Positions 15,365-23,282 of a DNA stretch of 53,240 nucleotides are shown piece by piece (within the stretch, counting starts at the first letter, position 1; the number at the start of each line of letters is the position of its first letter). The notes beneath the pieces were generated by a model, which did no database searches, was not told where the DNA came from, and was given only the letters and a program-made list of their open reading frames with translations. Both the position numbers and the translations under genes were made by a program. The stretch is from an uncultured Oscillospiraceae bacterium (GTDB taxonomy: Bacteria; Bacillota; Clostridia; Oscillospirales; Acutalibacteraceae). The DNA is taken from the NCBI GenBank assembly GCA_958448165.1, contig CAUDCW010000013.1, forward strand, positions 1-53,240. Reading direction: 5' to 3'.

Positions 15365-15820
15365 ATGTTAGAAACAGGAACAAAAGCGCCGGACTTTACA
15401 CTTCCGGATCAAAACGGAGAAAACCACAGCCTGAGCGATTACCGGGGAAAGAAGGTTATCCTGTATTTTTACCCGAAGGACAATACTTCTGGCTGCACAA
15501 AGCAGGCATGCGGATACAGCGCATTGAAGCCGCAGATTGAAGAAAAGGGAGCTGTCGTGCTCGGTATCAGCAAGGATTCGGTGGCGAGCCATAAGAGATT
15601 TGAGGAAAAGCAGAATCTATCCATCACGATTCTCTCAGATACAGATCGCAGTGTAATAGAGGCTTATGACGTTTGGAAAGAGAAAAAGAATTACGGCAAG
15701 GTTTCTATGGGCGTGGTTCGCACAACATATCTCATAGATGAAGACGGCGTGATTATTATGGCAAATGACAAGGTAAAAGCCGCCGATGACCCTGAGAAAA
15801 TGCTGGGAGCGCTGGTATGA
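15365..15820 (+). CDS. bcp: thioredoxin-dependent peroxiredoxin, BCP/PrxQ type, 151 aa
   Basis: It reduces peroxides through a cysteine pair recycled by thioredoxin. The fold markers are APDFTLPDQNG and the active-site motif YPKDNTSGCTKQAC, with peroxidatic Cys44 and resolving Cys49 (the atypical 2-Cys arrangement). The usual length is 150-155 residues. AAGGAG precedes ATG 15365. The stop overlaps the yaaA start (ATGA), so the two are co-translated. This is a small peroxide-defence operon, useful to an anaerobe. Confidence 0.93.
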   Translation: MLETGTKAPDFTLPDQNGENHSLSDYRGKKVILYFYPKDNTSGCTKQACGYSALKPQIEEKGAVVLGISKDSVASHKRFEEKQNLSITILSDTDRSVIEAYDVWKEKKNYGKVSMGVVRTTYLIDEDGVIIMANDKVKAADDPEKMLGALV

Positions 15821-16596
15821 GGATTATTCTGTCGCCGGCAAAGAAAATGAAAACAGATACCGACAGCCTGCCTATATCCGGTATGCCGGAGCTTCTGTCG
15901 AAAACAGAGGTTATTTTACAGTGGCTTCGAGGCTTGTCGCAGAATTCACTGCAAGCCTTGTGGGGCTGTAATGACAAAATCGCACAGGAGAACTTTGCCC
16001 GTCTGGAAAGTATGAAACTGACGTCGAACCTGACGCCGGCGATTCTTTCCTATGAGGGAATCGCATTTCAGTATATGGCGCCGTCGGTGTTTGCAATAAC
16101 GCATTTTGAGTACATACAGGAGCATCTGCGTATTCTGTCGGCTTTTTACGGGTGTTTAAGACCTATGGACGGCGTTACACCGTACCGACTGGAAATGCAG
16201 GCAAAGGCGAAGATTGCAGGTCACAAAAATCTCTACGATTTCTGGGGCGACGATTTGTATAATTCCGTTCGTGATGAAAGCGGAGTGATAGTTAATTTAG
16301 CGTCAAAGGAATACTCAAGGTGCGTCGAAAAATATTTGCAGCCGACGGACCGTTTCCTGACAGTCACATTCTGCGAAGAATCAAAGGGTAAGCTTGTGAC
16401 AAAAGGCACCTACGCCAAGATGGCAAGAGGCGAGATGGTGCGGTTTATGGCAGAAAACTCAGTGCAGGAGGTTGAGGGAATAAAAGACTTCGACCGCCTT
16501 GGATATGAATTTCGAGAAGACATTTCCACAGATACTGAATATGTCTTTGAGCGTAAGGTTGGTGAAAAGCATGGATTCAGGTACAGCAAAGGGTAA
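15817..16596 (+). CDS. yaaA: peroxide stress protein YaaA (DUF328/UPF0246), 259 aa
   Basis: The family opening MRIILSPAKKM is present, as are AILSYEGIAFQYM and the central YGCLRPMDGVTPYRLEM motif. The TVTFCEESKGKL...TYAKMARGEMVRFM segment completes the family pattern. Escherichia coli YaaA lowers free iron under peroxide stress, so pairing with bcp makes sense. The ATG overlaps the bcp stop. The length is normal. Confidence 0.93.
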   Translation: MRIILSPAKKMKTDTDSLPISGMPELLSKTEVILQWLRGLSQNSLQALWGCNDKIAQENFARLESMKLTSNLTPAILSYEGIAFQYMAPSVFAITHFEYIQEHLRILSAFYGCLRPMDGVTPYRLEMQAKAKIAGHKNLYDFWGDDLYNSVRDESGVIVNLASKEYSRCVEKYLQPTDRFLTVTFCEESKGKLVTKGTYAKMARGEMVRFMAENSVQEVEGIKDFDRLGYEFREDISTDTEYVFERKVGEKHGFRYSKG

Positions 16597-16771
16597 GGAA
16601 ATTTTATCCGATGAAGAAATAATAGAATACAAGGCACAGCTCAGCAGAGCAAAGCCGTACACCTATGAAGAGATAGCAGATATGGAGTATGATGCGTGTG
16701 ATTTTGATATTAAACGAATGGAGGCTTATAACGCACAAAGAGCCTTGAGAGAAGCCGGAATAATTGAATAA
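16571..16771 (+). CDS. small hypothetical protein, 66 aa
   Basis: ATG 16571 lies inside the end of yaaA in another frame (26-bp overlap). The product is acidic and helical (DEEIIEYKAQLSRAKPYTYEEIADMEYDACDFDIKRME). It reads like a real, coding-biased sequence rather than a shadow, and it ends just before the operon terminator. No family is recognised. It may be co-translated with yaaA. Confidence 0.5.
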   Translation: MDSGTAKGKEILSDEEIIEYKAQLSRAKPYTYEEIADMEYDACDFDIKRMEAYNAQRALREAGIIE

Positions 16772-16788
16772 TTCAATGCATAAAAGTC

Positions 16789-16843
16789 AATGCATAAAAT
16801 CAGACGGTTAAGACCCTCTGAAGTCTGCTTTTATGCATTTTTT
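16789..16843 (+). terminator. terminator of the bcp-yaaA operon
   Basis: A TGCATAAAA...TTTTATGCA stem with an inner CAGAC/GTCTG pairing is followed by TTTTTT. A direct repeat of AATGCATAAAA lies just before it. Confidence 0.85.
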
Positions 16844-17265
16844 GTATCGTATAAAAAGTGGATTTGCAGTTTTGGCAAATGGGTTAAGAATAGACCTGTG
16901 TTAGAACTAAATTCATAAAGATAAACGCTTAAACAGGTTTTGGCGATAATATGCTGTAAAATAATTATGACGGGACTGTCGCAAATTATAATAAGCTGCG
17001 GCAGTCCTCTTTGTATTGTTTCGCTTACGGTAATTGCTCTGTTCCAAATAAAACATCGGTGTCTATCTTGAAAACTGATTTAAATTACCTATAGCAAAAA
17101 TCGCCTGAAATCACGGCAGAACAAGAGGAGCAATCAGAAGCAGACTGAAAAAAGAGGGATTAAGCAAAAAAATTTTGACAGGATCGTTGGCAGAATGATA
17201 CAGATAGATGCTCAAAGAGCAAAAGAATATCTTATGACGTTTGAACAGTAAAAGGAAAATAATGC
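16844..17265. other. gene-poor stretch with one hairpin and a possible gene tail
   Basis: An 11-bp hairpin (GGACTGTCGCA 16973-16983 with TGCGGCAGTCC 16997-17007) is followed by a weak T-run. An open stretch ending KNFDRIVGRMIQIDAQRAKE and YLMTFEQ at about 17250 may be the tail of a lost gene, but it has no start signal and no family I can name. Confidence 0.3.
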
Positions 17266-17296
17266 TTGACTCGTCCCTTAGGGGAGGTTATATCAT
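17266..17296 (+). promoter_or_regulatory. MerR-type promoter (19-bp spacer with dyad)
   Basis: TTGACT (17266-17271) and TATCAT (17291-17296) are separated by 19 bp. The spacer holds TCCC-TTA-GGGGA. Over-long spacers with a central dyad are the hallmark of promoters activated by MerR-family drug sensors, which untwist the DNA. No MerR gene is present next to it. Confidence 0.65.
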
Positions 17297-17325
17297 AGCC
17301 TTATAAACAAAAAAGGAGGCTATGT

Positions 17326-17745
17326 ATGAGTATATGTATTGAAGTAAAAGACTTAACAACGTCATTTAACGGAAGAGTAGTTGTCGATGGAATTTCTTTC
17401 CGTGTTGAGAAAGGAGAGGTTTTTGGGCTTTTAGGTCATAACGGAGCAGGAAAAAGTACAACCATTGATTTGCTTCTCGGCCTGAAAAAGCCTGATTGCG
17501 GAACAGGAACAATACTTGGATTAAATCCATCGACGAATCGTAAGGCGGTATTCGAACGGGTTGGCGTGCAACTGCAATCCTCTAACTATCAAAACAATAT
17601 TAGGGTGGATGAGCTTTGTAAAGAAATGTCAGCTTTATATGAAAATCCGGAGGATTATCATAGGTTGTTGCGGCTTTTTTCATTGGAAAAGTTTGAAAAG
17701 TCAAAGGTAAACAAGCTGTCCGGAGGAGAAAGGAGCTTACTATGA
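17326..17745 (+). pseudogene. ABC transporter ATP-binding protein, truncated after the signature motif, 139 aa
   Basis: The N-terminal half of an ABC-2 type (drug or antibiotic efflux) ATPase is intact: IEVKDLTTSFNGRVVVDGIS, Walker A GHNGAGKSTT and the Q-loop GVQLQSSNYQ. The protein stops at LSGGERSLL, in the middle of the ABC signature, so Walker B, the H-loop and the C-terminus are missing. It cannot hydrolyse ATP. No permease follows; a different gene start is joined on by ATGA. This looks like a deletion that fused two unrelated genes. GGAGG precedes the ATG. Confidence 0.8.
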
Positions 17746-17831
17746 TTTCTCAGGATCATATTATCATCCGCGGTCTTCGTCAGAATAATCTGAAAAATGT
17801 ATCAATGCTATTTGGCAGTGAATTTGTATAG
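17742..17831 (+). pseudogene. stub of a UvrA-like ATPase gene, 29 codons
   Basis: MISQDHIIIRGLRQNNLKNV matches the conserved N-terminus of UvrA and of UvrA-like drug-resistance paralogues. After about residue 22 the match stops and the frame ends FGSEFV. The 800 or so residues that should follow are absent, so it is a deletion remnant. It overlaps the truncated ABC gene by ATGA. Confidence 0.65.
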
Positions 17832-17843
17832 GAGAGGTGTTGA

Positions 17844-18446
17844 ATGAGGAATTTAGTAATATATGTACATGGCAAAGGAGGCAGTGCAGAGGAAGCAAAG
17901 CACTTTCTGCCCCTCTTTGCTGAAAGTGATGTTATTGGTTTTGACTATAAATCGCAAAATCCTTGGGAAGCGAAAAGCGAGTTCTCGCAGTTTTTTGATT
18001 TGCACAGCAAGGGCTATGATTCTGTTATTTTGATTGCAAACAGCATAGGTGCGTTTTTCTCAATGAATGCACTTGCTGAAAAAAAGATTTCTCAAGCAAT
18101 GTTTATTTCCCCCATTGTAAATATGGAAAAATTGATTATGGATATGATGATGTGGTCGAATGTCACAGAGAGTGATTTACAAAGTAAAAAAGAGATTCCT
18201 ACGCAGTTTGGGGAGATCTTATCCTGGGATTACTTGTGCTATGTGAGAAAGTATCCGATTGAATGGAGTATCCCCACCTGTATTCTATATGGTGGTAAGG
18301 ATAACTTAACTTCCGGAGAAACCATATCCGAATTTTCAAATAGAATCGGTGCTGCTCTCACTGTAATGGACGACGGAGAACACTGGTTCCATACAGATGA
18401 GCAAATGAAATTTCTTGACGATTGGATTATAAATTCAATTCGATAA
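17844..18446 (+). CDS. alpha/beta hydrolase, 200 aa
   Basis: The opening LVIYVHGKGGSAEEAKHFLP gives the oxyanion-hole HG motif. The nucleophile is probably Ser67 in ANSIGAF (a variant of GxSxG with Asn first). The acid is Asp in YGGKDNLT, and His lies in DGEHWFHT near the end. The small single-domain size fits RBBP9/YdeN-type or esterase-like hydrolases. AGGAGAGG precedes the start. The substrate is unknown. It is intact, unlike its neighbours on both sides. Confidence 0.8.
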   Translation: MRNLVIYVHGKGGSAEEAKHFLPLFAESDVIGFDYKSQNPWEAKSEFSQFFDLHSKGYDSVILIANSIGAFFSMNALAEKKISQAMFISPIVNMEKLIMDMMMWSNVTESDLQSKKEIPTQFGEILSWDYLCYVRKYPIEWSIPTCILYGGKDNLTSGETISEFSNRIGAALTVMDDGEHWFHTDEQMKFLDDWIINSIR

Positions 18447-18529
18447 ATTCAACCCCAATTTGTGGGGGATAAAAGAGTAGAAAACATTAGTCGCAAGCTT
18501 GTTTTAAATTATCTGTCGGGAGGCACGAA

Positions 18530-19114
18530 ATGACAACAAAGGAAAAAATCACGGAAGCGGCACTGACTCTTTTTGCGGAAAAGGGTTATAAAGGAACAAG
18601 CGTGAAAAATATTGCCGATGCAGTCGGAATTAAAGACGCTTCTTTATATAATCATTTCAAGAGCAAGCAGGAGATATTTGATTCTATCGTGGACTTGATT
18701 ATGACACATATTTCAGATCTATCGCAGACACTGGGAATGCCGCAGTATGACACACAGTCGGCGTCGGTTTCCGAATTTTATGAAAAACTTGATTTGAAAG
18801 CACTGAAAGACCTTTCCCGTGAGGCGTTTGTTTTCTATCTTACCGATCCGTATATTTCAAAATTCTGGCGGATTGCCCACATGGAGCAATATGCAAATCC
18901 GCAGATTTATACAATGTTCAGAAAGATATTTAAGACAGATGCGAGTAGAGGCGAGGGCATATACGGTAAAGTTCTATCTGTTATGGATAAAATGCAAAAG
19001 GAAAAACTGCTGTTTGGTTCTTCAGTAACAGTCACAAAAGAAAACCTCAAAGAGGTAACATCGGATGACTTTTTGAACACGCTGGAAGACAGAGGCTGCA
19101 AGGCTTTGTTTTGA
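18530..19114 (+). CDS. chimeric ORF: TetR/AcrR regulator N-terminus fused to a radical-SAM protein fragment, 194 aa
   Basis: Residues 1-50 form a normal TetR helix-turn-helix (GTSVKNIADAVGIKDASLYNHFKSK). The ligand-binding half runs to about residue 135 (WRIAHMEQYANPQIYTMFRKIF). From there the text is not TetR-like: TDASRGEGIYGKVLSVMDKM and LLFGSSVTVTKENLKEVTSD match a mid-section of radical-SAM/SPASM proteins. The ORF stops at GCKALF through a one-base slip. Hence a deletion seems to have joined two genes in frame near 18935. It may still bind DNA, but inducer control is doubtful. GGGAGG precedes the ATG. Confidence 0.65.
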   Translation: MTTKEKITEAALTLFAEKGYKGTSVKNIADAVGIKDASLYNHFKSKQEIFDSIVDLIMTHISDLSQTLGMPQYDTQSASVSEFYEKLDLKALKDLSREAFVFYLTDPYISKFWRIAHMEQYANPQIYTMFRKIFKTDASRGEGIYGKVLSVMDKMQKEKLLFGSSVTVTKENLKEVTSDDFLNTLEDRGCKALF

Positions 19115-19519
19115 ATTTGTGCCGATGTCGTCGGAAATGAAAGAGCTGGCGCCGGGAGATGAGGAACGCGAGTATATGGAGAAGCGTCTTGCAGAAATCA
19201 GAGCCAAGCACCGGAATATGATTTTTTGTCTTTTCAGGGAGATGAAAAGTCCTTGGGCGGCTGTATTGCCGCAGGCAGAGGGTTTTTCCATATCAATTCT
19301 CACAGCGGTGCAGAGCCGTGTCCGTTTTCGCCTTATTCGGACGTGAATGTCAGGGATACATCTCTTAGGGAGGCGTTACATTCCGAGCTGTTTATGAAGC
19401 TGCAAAGCAGCGGAACATTGACGCAGGAGCATATCGGCGGCTGTGTATTGTACGAGAACAGGGATAAGGTGGAGAACTGCTTAATGCAGAATAAAAAAAG
19501 TGAGCTTACGGTTGTTTGA
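18935..19519 (+). pseudogene. C-terminal part of a radical-SAM/SPASM gene with two frameshifts
   Basis: Reading across frames restores one protein: the fragment at the end of the TetR ORF, then EFVPMSSEMKELAPGDEE, then FQGDEKSLGGCIAAGRGFFH and the SPASM-like INSHSGAEPCPFSPYSD. The first slip is at a T-run near 19108 (one T too many), the second at a T6 run near 19223 (one T too few). The N-terminal half with the CxxxCxxC iron-sulfur motif is absent. It is non-functional unless the reads are in error, and even then it is truncated. Confidence 0.7.
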
Positions 19520-19758
19520 TGAGTGCCGTGTGGAAAAATATGGTAAGCTTTTTACCGTAGGGGAAAGAATAAATTCTTCTTTAGCTGAAAACTTTATGAT
19601 TTCTTAACCGTAATCTTATTTTTGCTACTGTTATCATAAAATAACTGCCGTCAAAGCTCACAGTCAGGCTTCTTTTGCACACAATTTGTTCAATTTGTGT
19701 TAATATTTTTGATATTTCTCGAAATATTTCTATATTCTCTACCCAACAAATAATTGAA
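19520..19758. other. gene-free stretch before xpt
   Basis: It is A+T-rich, with a small ATGGTAA/TTACCGT hairpin near 19541. No ORF or purine riboswitch was seen. Confidence 0.4.
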
Positions 19759-19782
19759 CATTGTCAAAGAATGTAGTATAAT
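19754..19782 (+). promoter_or_regulatory. xpt promoter
   Basis: TTGAAC (19754-19759), 17 bp, TATAAT (19777-19782). The leader is only about 35 nt, so the guanine riboswitch known from Bacillus xpt is absent here. Confidence 0.7.
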
Positions 19783-19822
19783 GAAGCTATATTTTTATTT
19801 TAAAACAGAGGATGCAGATATT

Positions 19823-20398
19823 ATGAAGCTTTTAGAGGACAGAATTCTCAAGGACGGACACATCGGTAAGGGCAATGTGTTAAAGGTTGACAGCTTTTTA
19901 AACCACCAGATTGACACCGGTTTTATTTCTGAGCTGGGCAAGGAGTTTTACAGACTCTTTAAGGATGAAAACGTCACGAAGATTCTGACTATTGAAGCAT
20001 CAGGAATCGGCGTTGCCTGTCTGACTGCACAATACTTTAATGTTCCCGTCGTTTTTGCAAAGAAAGCACCGACGGTGAATATTTATGCCGATATCTACAC
20101 CTCAAAGGTCAGCTCCTTTACACATAAAAAAGATTATGATATTTATGTTTCAAAGCAGTTTATTAATAAGGACGACAATATTCTTATAATTGACGATTTT
20201 CTTGCAAAGGGCAGTGCGTTATCAGCCTTGATTAAGCTTATCAATGACGCAGGTGCTAAGACTGTGGGCGCAGGAATCGTTATCGAAAAGGCTTTTCAGG
20301 AGGGCGGCGCAATAATCCGCGATATGAATATCAGGGTTGAGTCGCTGGCAAGAATCAAGGAAATGTCTGAAGAAGACGGTGTTGTTTTCTGTGATTAA
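19823..20398 (+). CDS. xpt: xanthine phosphoribosyltransferase, 191 aa
   Basis: It salvages xanthine with PRPP to XMP. The N-terminal LKVDSFLNHQID, the IEASGIG segment, FAKKAPT and the PRPP loop ILIIDDFLAKGSA match the Xpt family, as does the ending VESLARI. Longer starts at 19754 and 19781 are ruled out because they lie upstream of or inside the -10 box. ATG at 19823 follows AGAGGA. It is placed directly before a nucleoside-type ABC transporter, which supports a purine salvage role. Confidence 0.93.
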   Translation: MKLLEDRILKDGHIGKGNVLKVDSFLNHQIDTGFISELGKEFYRLFKDENVTKILTIEASGIGVACLTAQYFNVPVVFAKKAPTVNIYADIYTSKVSSFTHKKDYDIYVSKQFINKDDNILIIDDFLAKGSALSALIKLINDAGAKTVGAGIVIEKAFQEGGAIIRDMNIRVESLARIKEMSEEDGVVFCD

Positions 20399-20408
20399 TC
20401 TGTTATCA

Positions 20409-20430
20409 GAGAGCATTGCTCTTTTATTTA
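20409..20430 (+). terminator. weak terminator-like hairpin
   Basis: AGAGCATTGCTCT followed by TTTATTTATTTTT. The short stem may only reduce read-through from xpt into the transporter genes. Confidence 0.35.
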
Positions 20431-20459
20431 TTTTTCATAATTCTGAGGAGGAATTTTAA

Positions 20460-21662
20460 ATGTTCAAAAAAGTTTTATCAATTGCGCTGGCTGCGCTGAT
20501 GGTGCTTTCGCTTGCTGTTGCAATTACAGGCTGCGGCTCTGACAACGGCTCGGGAAAGGCTGAGGACAAACTCAAGTTCGGTTTCATCTATCTGCACGAT
20601 GAAAACTCAACCTACGACAACAACTTCTTAACAGCAGCTAAGGAAGCTTGCGAGAAGATGGGTGTAGAAATGATCAACAAGACAAACATCGACGAAAGCG
20701 ATGCTTGCAAAGAGGCGGCTCTTGACTTGGTTGATCAGGGCTGCGACATTATCTTTGCCGACAGCTTCGGCCACGAGGACTTTATGATTGAGGCTGCAAA
20801 GGCTAATCCCGACGTTCAGTTCCTGCACGCTACAGGTACAAAGGCTCACACAGAGAAGCTCGACAACTTCCACAATGCTTTTGCTTCTATCTATGAGGGA
20901 CGTTACCTTGCAGGTGTTGCGGCAGGTTTGAAAATCAACGAAATGATAGAAGCTGGAAAAATCACAAAAGACGAAGCTAAGATGGGTTATGTCGGCGCAC
21001 ATCCGTATGCCGAGGTTAAGTCAGGCTACACATCCTTCTATCTTGGCGCAAAGTCGGTTTGCCCGACAGTTACAATGGAAGTAACCTTCACAGGCTCATG
21101 GTATGACGAAACTCTTGAGAAAGAGGCTGCAAACAAGCTTATCTCTGACGGTTGTATTCTTATCAGCCAGCACGCTGACTCAATGGGCGCTCCGACAGCC
21201 TGCGAGGCTGCCGGTGTTCCGAACGTTTCCTACAACGGTTCAACCGTTAAGGCTTGCCCGAACACCTTTATAGTTTCTTCAAAAATCAACTGGGCTCCGT
21301 ACTTTGAGTATGCTATCAATTGCGTAAAGGAAGGCAAGGCTATTGATACAGACTGGACAGGCACAGTTGCAACAGGCTCTGTTGAGCTTACTGAGGTTAA
21401 CGAAAAGGCTGCTGCCAAGGGTACTCAGGAGGCTATCGACGCTGCAAAGGCTGATCTTGAGTCAGGCAAGATTAAGGTATTTGACACTGCCAACTTCACA
21501 GTTGACGGCAAGGCTTTGACTTCATATATGGCTGACGTTGATTCAGACGCTGAATTCAAGGGCGACACAGAGGTTGTCAAGGACGGCGCATTTGAGGAAT
21601 CAAAATACCGTTCAGCTCCATACTTTGACATTGATATCGACGGAATTACTATAGCTAAATAA
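20460..21662 (+). CDS. BMP-family substrate-binding lipoprotein (nucleoside uptake), 400 aa
   Basis: The lipoprotein signal ends at AITGC (Cys near residue 25). The body is a type I periplasmic-binding-protein fold of the BMP/PnrA (Med) family: FGFIYLHDENSTYDNNF at the start, CDIIFADSFGHEDFM, and a central segment around ASIYEGRYLAGVAAGL. Relatives bind purine nucleosides. The ATPase and two permeases follow, so this is the binding part of one transporter. A strong hairpin with a T-run lies after the gene, which may let it be made in excess over the rest. GAGGAGG precedes the ATG. Confidence 0.9.
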   Translation: MFKKVLSIALAALMVLSLAVAITGCGSDNGSGKAEDKLKFGFIYLHDENSTYDNNFLTAAKEACEKMGVEMINKTNIDESDACKEAALDLVDQGCDIIFADSFGHEDFMIEAAKANPDVQFLHATGTKAHTEKLDNFHNAFASIYEGRYLAGVAAGLKINEMIEAGKITKDEAKMGYVGAHPYAEVKSGYTSFYLGAKSVCPTVTMEVTFTGSWYDETLEKEAANKLISDGCILISQHADSMGAPTACEAAGVPNVSYNGSTVKACPNTFIVSSKINWAPYFEYAINCVKEGKAIDTDWTGTVATGSVELTEVNEKAAAKGTQEAIDAAKADLESGKIKVFDTANFTVDGKALTSYMADVDSDAEFKGDTEVVKDGAFEESKYRSAPYFDIDIDGITIAK

Positions 21663-21696
21663 GTTGAGATATCGGGTCACTATATAAACTGATCAT

Positions 21697-21733
21697 TCCG
21701 TGACCGTCCCTGAACGGTCACGGATATTTTTTT
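21697..21733 (+). terminator. intra-operon terminator after the binding-protein gene
   Basis: A perfect 11-bp stem, TCCGTGACCGT (21697-21707) with ACGGTCACGGA (21714-21724), is followed by TATTTTTTT. It sits ten bases before the ATPase start, so partial termination is likely. Confidence 0.75.
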
Positions 21734-21743
21734 AGGAGGCATT

Positions 21744-23282
21744 ATGGCTGAAGCTTTGGCATTAGAATTAAAAGGCATAACCAAATCCTTTGGCAGTGTT
21801 GTTGCAAACAAGGATGTTGACCTGAAGGTGTATAAAGGCGAAATCCTGTCTATACTCGGAGAAAACGGTTCCGGAAAAACAACGCTTATGAATATGGTAT
21901 CAGGCATTTATTACCCTGATTCCGGCGAAATTTTAGTTGACGGCAAGAATGTTGTCATCAGCTCGCCAAAGGATGCGTTTGCATACAAAATCGGTATGAT
22001 ACACCAGCATTTTAAGCTTGTTGATGTCTTTACTGCTACGCAGAATATTGTTCTCGGAATTAAGGACGGAAAATATAATATCAAGGCTGCCCAGAAAAGG
22101 GTACTGGAAATTACCGAAAAGTACGGCTTTAACATTGACCTTAACAAAAAGATTTATGAAATGTCCGTGTCTGAAAAACAGACTGTGGAAATTATCAAGG
22201 TGCTTTACAGGGGAGCAGATATTCTTATTCTTGACGAGCCTACTGCCGTACTTACACCGCAGGAAACACAAAAGCTGTTCAACATACTCCGCAAGATGAA
22301 GCAGGACGGAAAGTCAATTATTATAATCACTCATAAGCTCCACGAGGTGCTTGAGATTTCCGACAGAGTTACAATCCTGAGAAAGGGTATGTATGTAGGC
22401 ACTGTTGAAACCAAGGATGCAACGGAGCAATCGCTGACCGAGATGATGATGGGCGAGAAGGTTGAGCTGAACATAACAAGGGAAGAGCCGAAAGACCCTG
22501 TTGAAAGACTTGTTGTGGACAACCTGACTGTTATAAAAGGCGACGGTACTCTTGCGCTTGATAATGTTAAATTCAATGCATACGGCGGAGAAATCCTCGG
22601 CGTTGCAGGAATTTCCGGCTGCGGCCAGAAGGAGCTGCTGGAGTCTATCGCAGGACTTCAGACTACCACAAGGAAATCGAGTATTCTGTATAAGCCCGAT
22701 GATCTGGGCCCTCAGCAGCTTGTGGGGAAAACCCCGAAAGAAATCCGAAAGCTGGGTATCGCCCTTTCATTTGTACCTGAGGACAGACTCGGTATGGGTC
22801 TTGTGGGCAATATGGACATCATAGACAATATGATGCTGCGCTCCTATAAATCCGGCAGAGGTTCTTTCCTCAACAGAAAGCAGCCGAAATCGCTTGCGAA
22901 CGAAATTATCGAAAACCTTGAGGTCGTTACTCCGAGCGCAACCACACCCGTAAGACGCTTATCCGGCGGTAATGTTCAGAAGGTGCTTGTGGGCAGAGAG
23001 ATTTCCTCTGAGCCAAAGGTGCTGATGGTTGCTTATCCTGTAAGAGGTCTTGATATTAACTCGTCATATACCATCTATAATCTTCTTTCGGAGCAAAAGA
23101 AAAACGGAACAGCCATCATTTTTGTCGGCGAGGATATCGACGTTCTGCTTGAGCTTTGTGACAGAATTATGGTTATGAACTCCGGCAGGATTACCGGTAT
23201 CGTTGACGGCAGAACCGCAACAAAGGAAGAAATCGGTCTGCTTATGACAAAAAGTGTAGAAAGGGAGGAAAGCAATGAATAA
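21744..23282 (+). CDS. nucleoside ABC transporter ATPase, two nucleotide-binding domains, 512 aa
   Basis: Two ABC domains are joined as in RbsA/YufO-type proteins. The first has Walker A GENGSGKTT near residue 40, the signature MSVSEKQ and Walker B ILILDEPTAVLTP. The second has a degenerate P-loop (GISGCGQKELLE) and LSGGNVQKVLVGREI with MVAYPVRGLD, as is normal in this family. It powers the two permeases that follow, which overlap or abut it. AGGAGG precedes the ATG. The nucleoside substrate is inferred from the family and from xpt/hpt flanking. Confidence 0.92.
   Translation: MAEALALELKGITKSFGSVVANKDVDLKVYKGEILSILGENGSGKTTLMNMVSGIYYPDSGEILVDGKNVVISSPKDAFAYKIGMIHQHFKLVDVFTATQNIVLGIKDGKYNIKAAQKRVLEITEKYGFNIDLNKKIYEMSVSEKQTVEIIKVLYRGADILILDEPTAVLTPQETQKLFNILRKMKQDGKSIIIITHKLHEVLEISDRVTILRKGMYVGTVETKDATEQSLTEMMMGEKVELNITREEPKDPVERLVVDNLTVIKGDGTLALDNVKFNAYGGEILGVAGISGCGQKELLESIAGLQTTTRKSSILYKPDDLGPQQLVGKTPKEIRKLGIALSFVPEDRLGMGLVGNMDIIDNMMLRSYKSGRGSFLNRKQPKSLANEIIENLEVVTPSATTPVRRLSGGNVQKVLVGREISSEPKVLMVAYPVRGLDINSSYTIYNLLSEQKKNGTAIIFVGEDIDVLLELCDRIMVMNSGRITGIVDGRTATKEEIGLLMTKSVEREESNE

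Noticed and set aside
19754..19822. Longer Xpt start at 19754 or 19781
   Set aside because: Both lie upstream of or inside the promoter -10 box, so they would not be transcribed.
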